DNA of 41,613 bases, taken from positions 1 to 41,613 of the forward strand of contig JALOLD010000024.1 in NCBI GenBank assembly GCA_025456145.1, given 5' to 3'. The notes under the pieces are model-generated. The model did not search any database. It was not told the DNA's origin and saw nothing but the letters and a program-made list of their open reading frames with translations. Shown here one piece after another: positions 33,411 through 41,458 of this stretch. Source of the stretch: Thermoanaerobaculales bacterium. GTDB taxonomy: Bacteria; Acidobacteriota; Thermoanaerobaculia; Thermoanaerobaculales; Sulfomarinibacteraceae. The translations under genes and the position numbers were made by a program. Position 1 is the stretch's first letter; each line of letters starts with the position of its first letter.

Positions 33411-33443
33411 CTAGTCGTGGAAATCCACAGCTAGCCCGGGCTA
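33411..33443. terminator. Hairpin between convergent peptidase genes
   Basis: CTAGTCGTGGA / TCCACAGCTAG (33411-33421 and 33424-33434, two mismatches, loop AA), then the 12-bp palindrome TAGCCCGGGCTA (33432-33443). It fills the 36-bp gap between the M14 and M4 genes and may act in both directions. No T tract is present, so the terminator role is tentative. Confidence 0.45.
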
Positions 33444-36203
33444 AGGCGCGACCCGGCCGCCGCCGCCGCGGTGGGGCGGCTGCATGGTCAGCACGACGTT
33501 GTCGACGTACCAGCCGTCCTGGCCGTTGCAGCCGTCGGTGCCGAAGGCGAAGCGCAGCACGACCGTCTGACCGGGCCCGGCGAGCCCGCCGAGGTCGACC
33601 TGGGACTGGCCCCACGAGCCGCGGTAGGTCGTCGCGTCGGTGCCGACGAAGGCCGGTTCGCCGGCGAGCGGGTTGTCGTTCCACTGGGGCTGCCGGAGCA
33701 CGTCGTTGTAGGGGTTGAAGAGGAAGGCCTCGGTGGGCACGAGCTCGAAGGGGCCGCCGTCGACGCTGATCTTGAGGTTGCCGCCGTCGAGCCGCTCCTC
33801 GGTCGCGACGTAGTGGTCGAAGCGCAGGACCGGGCGGGTCGCGCTCGGCAGGACGATCGGCGGGCTGTCGAGGTACATCACCCCCGACTGGTCGTCCGAG
33901 CCGGGGCGGCAGTCGCCGATGTGGGGGCTGTCGATGGCGTAGAAGACGCCGCCGTCGGCGCCCTCCGGCGCGTCGGTGGTCCACACCCAGTCGCGCGGCT
34001 CGTACTCGGCGTAGACCCCGAGGTTGCTCAGGGTCCAGCCCGATGGCGCGGCGTCGAAGGGCTCGGCGAAGACCTCGAGCGAGCCCGGCTGGGCCGGCGG
34101 GTCGGGCTCGAGGATGGTGGCGAAGCCGCACTGGGCCGGCCAGTCGCGCATCTCGGTCGCGGTCATCGCGGCCTCGACCGAGGCGCAGTCGAAGGCGCGG
34201 ACGACCTCGGGCGCGACCGTGCCGGTGAGCACGTCGGGGATCGCGGCGCCGATCAGGTCCTGACAGCTGCGGGCCAGGCTGTCGGCGTGGTCGCGGAGGT
34301 CCGAGAGCGGGAACTGGTAGACCGTCATCGCCCGCCAGTACAAGCTGGCCGCCCGGTTGAGCCCGATCGCCGGGACCTCGATACCGTTCGAGACGCCGCC
34401 GTCGACGAGCAGCGCGAAGGCGTGGTTGGGCACGCCGCTGTTGGCGTGGACGCCGCCATTGTCGCCGTCCGAGCAGTAGTAGCTCGAGGACGAGACCCGG
34501 CCCGGGTCGCCGAGGCACTCGGGACGCCACATGTCGCGGATCGCCCCGCCGAAGGCCGACGAGTCCTCGGCGACGAGCCAGCGCAGCGAGCCGCTGCCCC
34601 CCGCCGAGATCGTGACTGTCACGCCCCCGGCGATCGCGTCGCGGAGGAGCTGGCCGTTGCTCTTGCCGAGAAAGACCGCGGGGATGTCGAGCCGACCCGG
34701 CCCGCCCATGGTCGTCAGGTTGTCGTTGAGCGGGTTGACGATGATCGCGGCGATCGCCCCCGCGTCCTGGGCGTGGCTCGCCGCGGTGAGAAAGCGCTCG
34801 CTGCACCCGCCCATGGTGATCAGCGCGATCCTGCCCGGGGTGAAGCCGACCAGCGGCTCGCAGCCGTCGTTGGTGTTGCCGACCCCGTCATCGGCCAGCT
34901 CGAGGGCGCCGTTGACGGTCCACGGCGGCGCCGGGTTGAACTCGGCGGTCCGCACGTCCATCGGCCCGGCGATCGAGGCCGGCGTCTCGACCACGAGCTC
35001 GGGGGCCTCGAGGGTGGTGGCGGCCGAGCAGGTCTCGGGCTCGCGGACGCCGCTCGGGTCGTCGCTGCCCGAGTCGTAGAGCAGGTCGACGATCTCGCCG
35101 AAGATGTCGGAGTAGGCCTCGTTGAGGGCGCCCGACTGCCACTGGTAGACCAGCCCGTGGGTCGAGCGGGTGTAGCCGTGGGTCCACTCGTGGGCGGTCA
35201 CGTCGTCGGTCGCCGTGCCGACGCAGAAGCTGGTCGACGAGCCGTCGAAGTAGGCGTTCGGGCAGTCCATGCCCTCGCGGTCGTAGTAGGCCCGCATCGA
35301 GCCGTCGGTGCCGGTCCACGAGAGGAACTGCCCGCCCGAGAGGTGGCTGAAGGTGTCGTAGGTCTGGGCGGCGACCTCGATCAGGTTGTTGATCTCCTCG
35401 TCGCGGAAGGCGCCGCTGCCGCTGTAGGGCAGGGGGTCGCCCTCCTGCCACACCAGGTTGGCGCCGTTGAACTCGTAGACCAGGCGCTGGATCGGCTCGA
35501 TCGCATCGATGAGGTTGCGCAGCGTGCCGGTGGCGGCGTCGACGAACAGGTGCTCGGCGACCGTCGTGCCGTCGCCGATCTCGAGCCTCCAGCAGAGGTG
35601 CGAGCGCCCCGCCCGGCCCCAGATCACGCCGTCGTCGAAGACCACCAGCTCGGCCGCCCCGACGGTGAGCGCCTCCGGGTCGAGACCGTGCCGCTTGGCG
35701 ACGATCCGCCGCCCGAGGAGACCCGCCTGATCGGCCGACAGCCGGGGGACGACCTCGGCGACCGCGACGTCGGGCACGATGCCGGCGGCGACGCCGACCA
35801 GCTCGCCGGCGGAGTCGAAGTGCAGCCCGAGTCGACCGCCGAACACCGGGACGCCGCGGTGGACCTGGTCGAAGACGATCCGGGTCCGGCCGAGCCGGTC
35901 GAGGCTCTCCTCGCGCCGCTCGAGCTCGAGGGCCGGGACCTCGATCCCCAAGGCGGCGCCGTGGCGGATCAGGAAGAGCTCGGCCTTCTCCTCCGGCGTC
36001 GCGCCGTCGACCACCATGCTGCCGGGCGCGAACCCGGCCTGGCGGACCGTGCCGGAAACCCGGTCGAGGGTGACCGGGCCGTCGGCGACCGCGGTCAGCG
36101 ACCGCACCGCCTCGGCGCGCTGGGGTGACGCCGCGACGGCGGTCAATGGGGCGGCGACGGCCGCGATGGCCAGCAGGGTAGCGACGGGGCGGGTTGTCGG
36201 CAT
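33441..36203 (-). CDS. Secreted M4 (thermolysin-family) metallopeptidase with inserted PA domain
   Basis: The 920-residue exported protein has a signal peptide (about 1-25). An FTP-type inhibitory propeptide follows (about 40-230, with FDQVHRGVPVFGGRLGLHF). The catalytic zinc site is HEWTH (338-342) with the third ligand E362 in GALNEAYSDIFGE. A PA domain of about 150 residues (390-545: LVGFTPGRIALITMGGCSE...HAQDAGAIAAIIVN) is inserted before the C-terminal helical lobe. That lobe carries the transition-state His (H586) in DNGGVHANSGVPNHAF. The C-terminal part (about 695-905) is a beta-sandwich like that of immune inhibitor A (EPFDAAPSGWTLSN, GQDGWYVDNVVLT). Many cysteines. A protein-degrading exoenzyme, made as a zymogen. 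Confidence 0.9.
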   Translation of the reverse strand: MPTTRPVATLLAIAAVAAPLTAVAASPQRAEAVRSLTAVADGPVTLDRVSGTVRQAGFAPGSMVVDGATPEEKAELFLIRHGAALGIEVPALELERREESLDRLGRTRIVFDQVHRGVPVFGGRLGLHFDSAGELVGVAAGIVPDVAVAEVVPRLSADQAGLLGRRIVAKRHGLDPEALTVGAAELVVFDDGVIWGRAGRSHLCWRLEIGDGTTVAEHLFVDAATGTLRNLIDAIEPIQRLVYEFNGANLVWQEGDPLPYSGSGAFRDEEINNLIEVAAQTYDTFSHLSGGQFLSWTGTDGSMRAYYDREGMDCPNAYFDGSSTSFCVGTATDDVTAHEWTHGYTRSTHGLVYQWQSGALNEAYSDIFGEIVDLLYDSGSDDPSGVREPETCSAATTLEAPELVVETPASIAGPMDVRTAEFNPAPPWTVNGALELADDGVGNTNDGCEPLVGFTPGRIALITMGGCSERFLTAASHAQDAGAIAAIIVNPLNDNLTTMGGPGRLDIPAVFLGKSNGQLLRDAIAGGVTVTISAGGSGSLRWLVAEDSSAFGGAIRDMWRPECLGDPGRVSSSSYYCSDGDNGGVHANSGVPNHAFALLVDGGVSNGIEVPAIGLNRAASLYWRAMTVYQFPLSDLRDHADSLARSCQDLIGAAIPDVLTGTVAPEVVRAFDCASVEAAMTATEMRDWPAQCGFATILEPDPPAQPGSLEVFAEPFDAAPSGWTLSNLGVYAEYEPRDWVWTTDAPEGADGGVFYAIDSPHIGDCRPGSDDQSGVMYLDSPPIVLPSATRPVLRFDHYVATEERLDGGNLKISVDGGPFELVPTEAFLFNPYNDVLRQPQWNDNPLAGEPAFVGTDATTYRGSWGQSQVDLGGLAGPGQTVVLRFAFGTDGCNGQDGWYVDNVVLTMQPPHRGGGGRVAP

Positions 36204-36304
36204 CTGATTCGGTCCCTTCGGGGAGATCCGGCGCGCGGCGAGCGCCGGGTGTCACAGTGTAAACCACCCGGGCAGCGGCAGGAATTTCCCGGCCGGCGCC
36301 CGGC

Positions 36305-37129
36305 TCAGTCGGCCAGCGCCGTCCAGCCGCGGGCGTGGACCGCCGGACGGAAGCCGAGGTAGCCGGGGTAGCCGGCCCGGGCCCGCGCCACCGCGGCGCC
36401 GTCGAGCTCGACGACGGCGAGGGGGTCGGTCGTCTCGACGAGCACCTCCCCGTCGGGGGCGATCACCGCGGAGGCCCCGCCGATCGGCGACGGCACGCTC
36501 TCGGGGGGGCGGTTGACGGTGACCACCCAGAGCGCCGAGGTCACCGCGTCGGCGCGCAGCACCAGCCGCCAGCGCGGCCAGCTCGCGGCCGGCGTCGCCC
36601 GCGGCACGGCGATCACCGCGGCGCCCTGGGCGGCGAGCAGCTGGCAGCCCGAGGTCCGGTTGGCGTCCGAGCAGATCTGGACTCCGAGCGCCAGCGCGAG
36701 CCCGGTCATGACCACCGGCGGTTGGTCGCCCGGCGCGTAGTGGGCGGCCTCCCAGAACCCCTCCTCGAAGGGCAGGTGGATCTTGCGGTAGCTCGAGACG
36801 AGCCCGCCCGCGGCGTCGATGAGCAGCGCGGTGTTGTGCCGCCGACCGGTCGCCGGGTCGCGGACGATCGCGCCGCCGAGCAGCGCGATCCCGGCGCTCG
36901 CCGCCGCTTCGGCCATGGCGCGCTGGCGGGGCCCGCCGGGGGGCTCGGCATCGCCATCGCGCGGCTCGCGGTCGGCCGGCGCCCACCGGTCGAGGGGGAG
37001 CTCGGGGAGGACCGCCAACCCGGCGCCGGCGCGCCGCGCCTCGGCGAGACGGCGGGCGAGCCGGTCGGGGCCGGTGCGGTCGGCGTAGGTCTCGGTGATC
37101 AGGGCGACGGTGAGGCTGGGGGGGCTCAT
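36305..37129 (-). CDS. Carbon-nitrogen hydrolase (nitrilase superfamily)
   Basis: The 274-residue cytosolic protein has the full nitrilase-superfamily triad: Glu in VLPELPLD, Lys in YRKIHLPF, and Cys in GVQICSDANR. It should hydrolyse an amide or nitrile of unknown identity. The family includes omega-amidases, N-carbamoyl amidases and ureidopropionases. ICSDANR resembles amidases acting on small aliphatic amides, but that is weak evidence. The start is taken at MSPPSL. A second nitrilase-like gene diverges from it with a 62-bp gap that contains the near-palindrome GGTACGCTACC, a possible shared -10 region. Confidence 0.88.
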   Translation of the reverse strand: MSPPSLTVALITETYADRTGPDRLARRLAEARRAGAGLAVLPELPLDRWAPADREPRDGDAEPPGGPRQRAMAEAAASAGIALLGGAIVRDPATGRRHNTALLIDAAGGLVSSYRKIHLPFEEGFWEAAHYAPGDQPPVVMTGLALALGVQICSDANRTSGCQLLAAQGAAVIAVPRATPAASWPRWRLVLRADAVTSALWVVTVNRPPESVPSPIGGASAVIAPDGEVLVETTDPLAVVELDGAAVARARAGYPGYLGFRPAVHARGWTALAD

Positions 37130-37133
37130 GTGC

Positions 37134-37144
37134 GGTACGCTACC
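37134..37144. promoter_or_regulatory. Symmetric -10 region between divergent nitrilase genes
   Basis: GGTACGCTACC reads GGTAGCGTACC on the other strand, so both strands carry a GGTA..(C/G)T -10-like box (plus TACGCT 37136-37141). The gene to the right also has AAAGGAG at 37179-37185. On the minus strand the box is only about 7 bp from the ATG, so that direction is less certain. Confidence 0.4.
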
Positions 37145-37191
37145 TCCCGCGGCGGTCGGGCTCAAGCCCCGGCCGCCCAAAGGAGACCGGG

Positions 37192-38025
37192 ATGCGCATC
37201 GCCCTCGTCCAGCAGCCCACCGGGCCCGACCGCGCCGCCAACCTCGAGCGCGGGCTCGCGGCGATCGACCGGGCCGCCGGACGCGGCGCCGCCCTGGTCT
37301 GCTTCGCCGAGCTCGCCTTCGAGCCGTTCTACCCGCAGTGCCCGGCCGGGCCCGGGTTCGAGGCCCTCGCCGAGGAGGTGCCCGGTCCGACCACCGAGGC
37401 CCTCGCCGACCGGGCGAGGCGCCACGGCGTGGTCGTGGTCGCCAACCTCTACGAGCGCGCCGGCGACCGCTGCTATGACTGCTCGCCGGTGATCGACGCC
37501 GACGGCCGGCTGCTCGGCCGGACCCGGATGGTCCACATCACCGACTACGAGCTCTTCCACGAGCGCGGCTACTACGCCCCCGGCGACCCGGATCTCGGGG
37601 TCTTCGACACCGCCGCCGGGAGGATCGGGGTCGCGATCTGCTACGACCGGCACTTCCCCGAGCAGATGCGCGGTCTCGCGCTGGCCGGCGCCGAGCTCGT
37701 CGTCGTGCCCCAGGCCGGGGCGGTGGGGGAGTGGCCCGACGGACTGTACGAGGCCGAGCTCCGGGTCGCCGCCTTCCAGAACGGCTACTTCACCGCGCTC
37801 GTCAACCGGGTCGGTCCCGAGCCGCGGCTGGTCTTCGCCGGCGAGTCCTTTGTCTGCGCCCCCGACGGACGGGTGGTCGCCCGGGCCGCCGGCGGCGTCG
37901 AGGAGCTGCTGATCGCCGACCTCGACCTCGGCGAGGTCGCCCGGTCGCACGCCCGGCGGCTCTTCCTGCGCGACCGCCGGCCCGAGCTCTACGCCGCCTG
38001 GCTCGGCCGCGACGCCGATCGTTGA
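37192..38025 (+). CDS. Nitrilase-superfamily protein lacking any lysine
   Basis: The 277-residue protein aligns with carbon-nitrogen hydrolases such as N-carbamoylputrescine amidase: E40 in CFAELAFEPFYP, C150 in GVAICYDRHFPEQMR, and the auxiliary Glu of FHERGYYAPGD (E124). The catalytic lysine normally in YRK(M)H is replaced: the segment reads GRTRMVHITD with Met113 at that place. In fact the whole protein contains no lysine. It is either a non-catalytic homologue or uses another base, for example Arg112. I have an impression of relatives with the same RMVHI segment, which would suggest a distinct clade. The ATG follows AAAGGAG. Confidence 0.85.
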   Translation: MRIALVQQPTGPDRAANLERGLAAIDRAAGRGAALVCFAELAFEPFYPQCPAGPGFEALAEEVPGPTTEALADRARRHGVVVVANLYERAGDRCYDCSPVIDADGRLLGRTRMVHITDYELFHERGYYAPGDPDLGVFDTAAGRIGVAICYDRHFPEQMRGLALAGAELVVVPQAGAVGEWPDGLYEAELRVAAFQNGYFTALVNRVGPEPRLVFAGESFVCAPDGRVVARAAGGVEELLIADLDLGEVARSHARRLFLRDRRPELYAAWLGRDADR

Positions 38026-38050
38026 AACCGCCGCCCTGGCGCGGTACATT
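38022..38050 (+). promoter_or_regulatory. Sigma-70-type promoter of the response regulator gene
   Basis: TTGAAA (38022-38027), a 17-bp spacer, then TACATT (38045-38050, preceded by GG). The -35 overlaps the stop codon of the nitrilase-like gene. The ATG is 19 bp after the -10. Confidence 0.7.
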
Positions 38051-38068
38051 GAGACGAAGGGGCTCAGC

Positions 38069-38515
38069 ATGCAGCACGGTCTCGAGACGCGGCACGGTGT
38101 CGAGGGAAGCCCGCTCGCCGGCTCGGTCATCCTGGTGGTCGACGACGACGAGGACATCCGGACCTTTCTCCTCGCCCTCTTCGCCGACCACGGCGCCGGG
38201 CTGTGCGAGGCCGCCGACGGCGACGAGGCGATCGAGGTCGCCCGCGAGCGCCATCCCGATCTGATCACCCTCGACCTCTCGATGCCCGGCCGCGACGGCG
38301 TCACCACCTTCTGCGACCTGCGCACCGACCCGGCGACCGGCGACACCCCGATCTGCATCGTCACCGGCCACCCGGAGTTCCGCCGGGTGATCTACGAGCG
38401 GCCGGTCAGGGCGCCCGAGGGCTTCGTCACCAAGCCGGTCGACCCCGACGAGCTCGTCAGGACGGTGCGCCGGATCCTCGCCCTGCGCAGTCGGAGCCGG
38501 CTGCGGGCGCCCTGA
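38069..38515 (+). CDS. Stand-alone response regulator receiver protein
   Basis: The 148-residue product consists of a single CheY-like receiver domain (about 18-140) with no output domain. The acidic pocket is DDDED (25-29), the phospho-acceptor is D69 in ITLDLSMPGRDG, the switch residue is T99 in IVTG, and the conserved lysine is K122 in TKPVDPDEL. The 17 N-terminal residues are extra. It is probably phosphorylated by a kinase encoded elsewhere; no histidine kinase is in the window. It has its own promoter. Its last 59 bp overlap the 3' end of the convergent glycosidase gene. Confidence 0.92.
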   Translation: MQHGLETRHGVEGSPLAGSVILVVDDDEDIRTFLLALFADHGAGLCEAADGDEAIEVARERHPDLITLDLSMPGRDGVTTFCDLRTDPATGDTPICIVTGHPEFRRVIYERPVRAPEGFVTKPVDPDELVRTVRRILALRSRSRLRAP

Positions 38516-40235
38516 CCCGGGCCGCCGGTGTGGCGGGCGGGCCGGTGAGGCGAACCCCCTCGGTCTCGGGCAGCGGCCGGGTCGTGACGCCGTCCGGCTC
38601 GACCCGGCCCCCCGAGCCGCGCGGCGGCGGGGCCCCGTAGACGACCTCGATCGGCGCCGAGACCACGACCCCGGCCGGGCTCGAGACCTCGCAGACGTAG
38701 AAGGCCGCGACCTCGGGGCCGTCGGCGGCGATCGCCAGGACCGGCGTGTCGGCGCCGCTGTAGGGGCCGCCGTCGTCGACATACGCCCCGTTGCGGAGCC
38801 AGCGATAGGCGAGGGGACCGTCGCCGCCGGCGCTCACCCGCAGGCTCGTCGACCGGCCCGGAAGCGCCCACGCCGCGACCGGTTGGGCGTCGATCCGCGG
38901 CGGCTCGAGCTCGGTGACCGTCACCTCGTGGCGCAGCGCATCGCCGAAGGCGCCGAGGTCGCTCGACAGCAGGCGGACCCGCAGGTCGAGGGAGAGGACC
39001 GACGACGGGCCGGCCCCCTCGGGCGCGACGAAGCGCAGGGCGAAGCGGTGCGCGGCGCCCGGCGGCACGGTTTCGCCCGGACCGAGCTGCTCGACCTCGA
39101 CGATCAGCCCGCCGCCCTCGACATAGACGAAGAGCTCGGTTCCGCGCTCGAACGACCACTCGAGGGTGCCGGTGTTGAGCAGCTCCACCGAGGCGTTGAC
39201 CTTGTCCGCGGGCTCGACGAAGCGCGGGAGGGTGTGGCCGACCAGCTCGGCGTCGTTGACCTGGGCGGCGGCGATAAAGTCGGCGTACGCCGTGTAGGCC
39301 GGCTTCGGGTCGTACCCGGGCGGACCGTGGGCGATGCCAAAGGTGTACTGCGACGGGTCGGGCCCGTCGTTGAGCTCGTAGAAGAAGATCCGGTCGACCC
39401 AGTTGCGGTTGCCGCGGTCGATCCCGAACCACTGCCCGAGGAGATCGCTGACAAAGCCGGCCTGCGTGCCCACGCCGTGCTCCCGGCTCTCGACCCCGGT
39501 CTCGGTCAGCCAGAACGGCAGGCCCCACCACCCGGCGTCCTGGAGGACCTCGCGCACCGCGGGCGGCGAGAACCAGAAGGGCCCGCCCTCCTGGAGATCG
39601 TAGGTCACCTCCTCGGCGAGGGCGTCGCTCGGGTAGTTGTGGTGGGCGACGACGTCGATGAGGTCTCGCGCCGCGCTCACCGACTCGTAGAGCCAGTCCT
39701 CCCAGTGGGCGCTCGAGAGATGGGCGAGGTCGGGTGCGACGACCAGCGCCGACGGGTCGGCGAGGGCGATCGCGGCGGCGCCCGGGAGGAGCAGATCCTC
39801 GATGTACTGCTGCCGGGTCCCGACCCAGAAACGGTCGAGGTTGGGCTCGTTCCAGATGCCCCAGGCGTCGACCCGCCCGGCGTAGCGGGCCGCCGCCAGG
39901 TAGCACAGCTCCTGCCACTGGCGTGGGTCCTCGGGCACCCCCGAGAACTCGGGTCCGGCGGTCGCCCAGGCCGGGGTCGCGCCAAAGCCGGCGTAGATCC
40001 TGACGCCCCTCGCCTCGAGCCGGTCGACGAGCTCGTCGTAGATCCGCCAATCGTAGACATCGCGCTCGGGCTCGACGATCGACCACAGGACGTCGACCCT
40101 GACCCACCCGATCCCCGCCTCCGCCATGAGGTCGGCCTGGGGGTCGAGCGGGATGTGGGCGTTGACGCCGAAGCCGCCCGCCACGGAAAAGCCGGCGAGG
40201 GCGAGGGCGAGCCCGGTCGCGACGACGGTGCGCAT
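38457..40235 (-). CDS. Secreted clan GH-A glycosidase with Ig-like domain
   Basis: The 592-residue exported protein has a signal peptide (about 1-20, VVATGLALALAGFSVAG). A TIM-barrel glycosidase domain (about 22-330) has the clan GH-A acid/base E130 in WGIWNEPN and the likely nucleophile E245 in FWLTETGVES. It resembles GH39/GH5/GH10-type enzymes, but the family and substrate are not certain. A beta-sandwich (about 335-435) follows, then an Ig-like domain (about 440-530: SLRVSAGGDGPLAYRWLRNG, YVCEVSSPAG). The last 60 residues are Pro/Arg/Gly-rich and overlap the response-regulator gene on the other strand, so this tail may be recently acquired coding sequence. The start ATG has GTGAGG 4 bp upstream. 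Confidence 0.87.
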   Translation of the reverse strand: MRTVVATGLALALAGFSVAGGFGVNAHIPLDPQADLMAEAGIGWVRVDVLWSIVEPERDVYDWRIYDELVDRLEARGVRIYAGFGATPAWATAGPEFSGVPEDPRQWQELCYLAAARYAGRVDAWGIWNEPNLDRFWVGTRQQYIEDLLLPGAAAIALADPSALVVAPDLAHLSSAHWEDWLYESVSAARDLIDVVAHHNYPSDALAEEVTYDLQEGGPFWFSPPAVREVLQDAGWWGLPFWLTETGVESREHGVGTQAGFVSDLLGQWFGIDRGNRNWVDRIFFYELNDGPDPSQYTFGIAHGPPGYDPKPAYTAYADFIAAAQVNDAELVGHTLPRFVEPADKVNASVELLNTGTLEWSFERGTELFVYVEGGGLIVEVEQLGPGETVPPGAAHRFALRFVAPEGAGPSSVLSLDLRVRLLSSDLGAFGDALRHEVTVTELEPPRIDAQPVAAWALPGRSTSLRVSAGGDGPLAYRWLRNGAYVDDGGPYSGADTPVLAIAADGPEVAAFYVCEVSSPAGVVVSAPIEVVYGAPPPRGSGGRVEPDGVTTRPLPETEGVRLTGPPATPAARVRAPAAGSDCAGRGSGAPS

Positions 40236-40290
40236 GGTCCTCACGTCGAAGAAAACGCCGCGGCCGCCCGCCGTAATCCGACCCGTGCGC

Positions 40291-41421
40291 CTATACCAGC
40301 TCGGCGAGGTACTTCTCGCGCGCCAGCCGGAAGAAGACGACCAGGAAGGCGGTCAGGGGGATGGCGAGGATCATCCCGGCGATCCCGCCGAGGGCCGAGC
40401 CCCAGACGAAGATCGCCACGATGATCACCAGCGGGTGGAGACCGGTGCGGTCGCCCATGATCCTCGGGGTCAGCAGATAGGCCTCGATCGCCTGGACCAG
40501 GCCGACGACCACCAGCACCGCCGCCACCCGCCCGATCCCGCCGCCGTCCTGGAAGAAGGCGATGGGCAGCGCGGTCGCCAGCCCGATGATGTTGCCGAGG
40601 TAGGGCACGATGTTGAGGAAGCCGAGCGTGATGCCGAGCACCGCGCCGTACTTGAGGCCGACGACCGTGAAGCCGATCGCGAACAGCACGCCCTGGATCG
40701 AGGCGATGATCAGCTGGCCGCGGAAGAAGGCGACCAGGATGTTGACGAACTCGCCGACCAGGTAGGCGACGTCGCGGCGGGTCTCGGGCTTGAGGAAGGG
40801 CAGGAGACGCTCGATCTCGGACGGGTCCCGGGTCTCCGCCATGAGGAAGAAGGAGAAGTAGATCGGGAAGACCAGCCAGCCGGCGAGCCCGACCACCCAG
40901 GTCACCAGCCCGGCGCCGGCCGACAGCGCCTGCCAGCCGACCGTGCCGAGGCCGCTCACCAGCTCCGCGCCCTGACCCTCGACTCCTGCCCGGATCTGCT
41001 GGGCGTAGGGGTTGTCGCGCAGGAACGAGTTGATCGCCGGCACCTGGTCCCTGACCCAGTCGCTGGCCGACCGCCACCAGCCCGGTATCGCGCGCACCAT
41101 CTCGGTGATCTGGTCGACCAGGAGGGCGCCGAAGAAGAACAGCAGCCCGGCCACCGGGATCGCCACCGCGAGAAAGACAACCGCCAGCGAGAGCACCTTG
41201 TTGAGCTTGAGCCGGGTCCGGACCTGCTCGTAGAAGGGCTTGAACACCAGCGCCGCGACCGCGGCCACTCCGAGCGGCAGGAAGACGTTGGCGAACCGGT
41301 TGACGAAGGCGCCGACCGCCCAGCAGACCAGCCCGACCGCGCCGACGATGACGACCGCGGCGAGGATCGTGATCGCCGCGGCGACGGTGCTTTGCTGACG
41401 CCCGCTCAGCTCGATGGCCAT
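40291..41421 (-). CDS. AI-2E family membrane transporter (PerM/TqsA type)
   Basis: The 376-residue polytopic protein has about eight hydrophobic segments: two near the N-terminus (16-55), one at 78-102, one near 170-195, and a cluster at 235-365. The central soluble part (about 105-165) and the C-terminal motif region (GLKYGAVLGITLGFLNIVPYLGN split near 275, then PRIMGDRTGLHPLVII) are typical of the family. Members export autoinducer-2 (TqsA) or act as ion/H+ antiporters or permeases; the substrate cannot be inferred. The ATG follows AGGGAGG at 5 bp; an upstream in-frame ATG (41445) overlaps the -10-like TATCAT (41449-41444) and is rejected. Confidence 0.9.
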   Translation of the reverse strand: MAIELSGRQQSTVAAAITILAAVVIVGAVGLVCWAVGAFVNRFANVFLPLGVAAVAALVFKPFYEQVRTRLKLNKVLSLAVVFLAVAIPVAGLLFFFGALLVDQITEMVRAIPGWWRSASDWVRDQVPAINSFLRDNPYAQQIRAGVEGQGAELVSGLGTVGWQALSAGAGLVTWVVGLAGWLVFPIYFSFFLMAETRDPSEIERLLPFLKPETRRDVAYLVGEFVNILVAFFRGQLIIASIQGVLFAIGFTVVGLKYGAVLGITLGFLNIVPYLGNIIGLATALPIAFFQDGGGIGRVAAVLVVVGLVQAIEAYLLTPRIMGDRTGLHPLVIIVAIFVWGSALGGIAGMILAIPLTAFLVVFFRLAREKYLAELV

Positions 41422-41458
41422 GCCGACCTCCCTGGGTGCGGTCATGATACCGGAGCGG

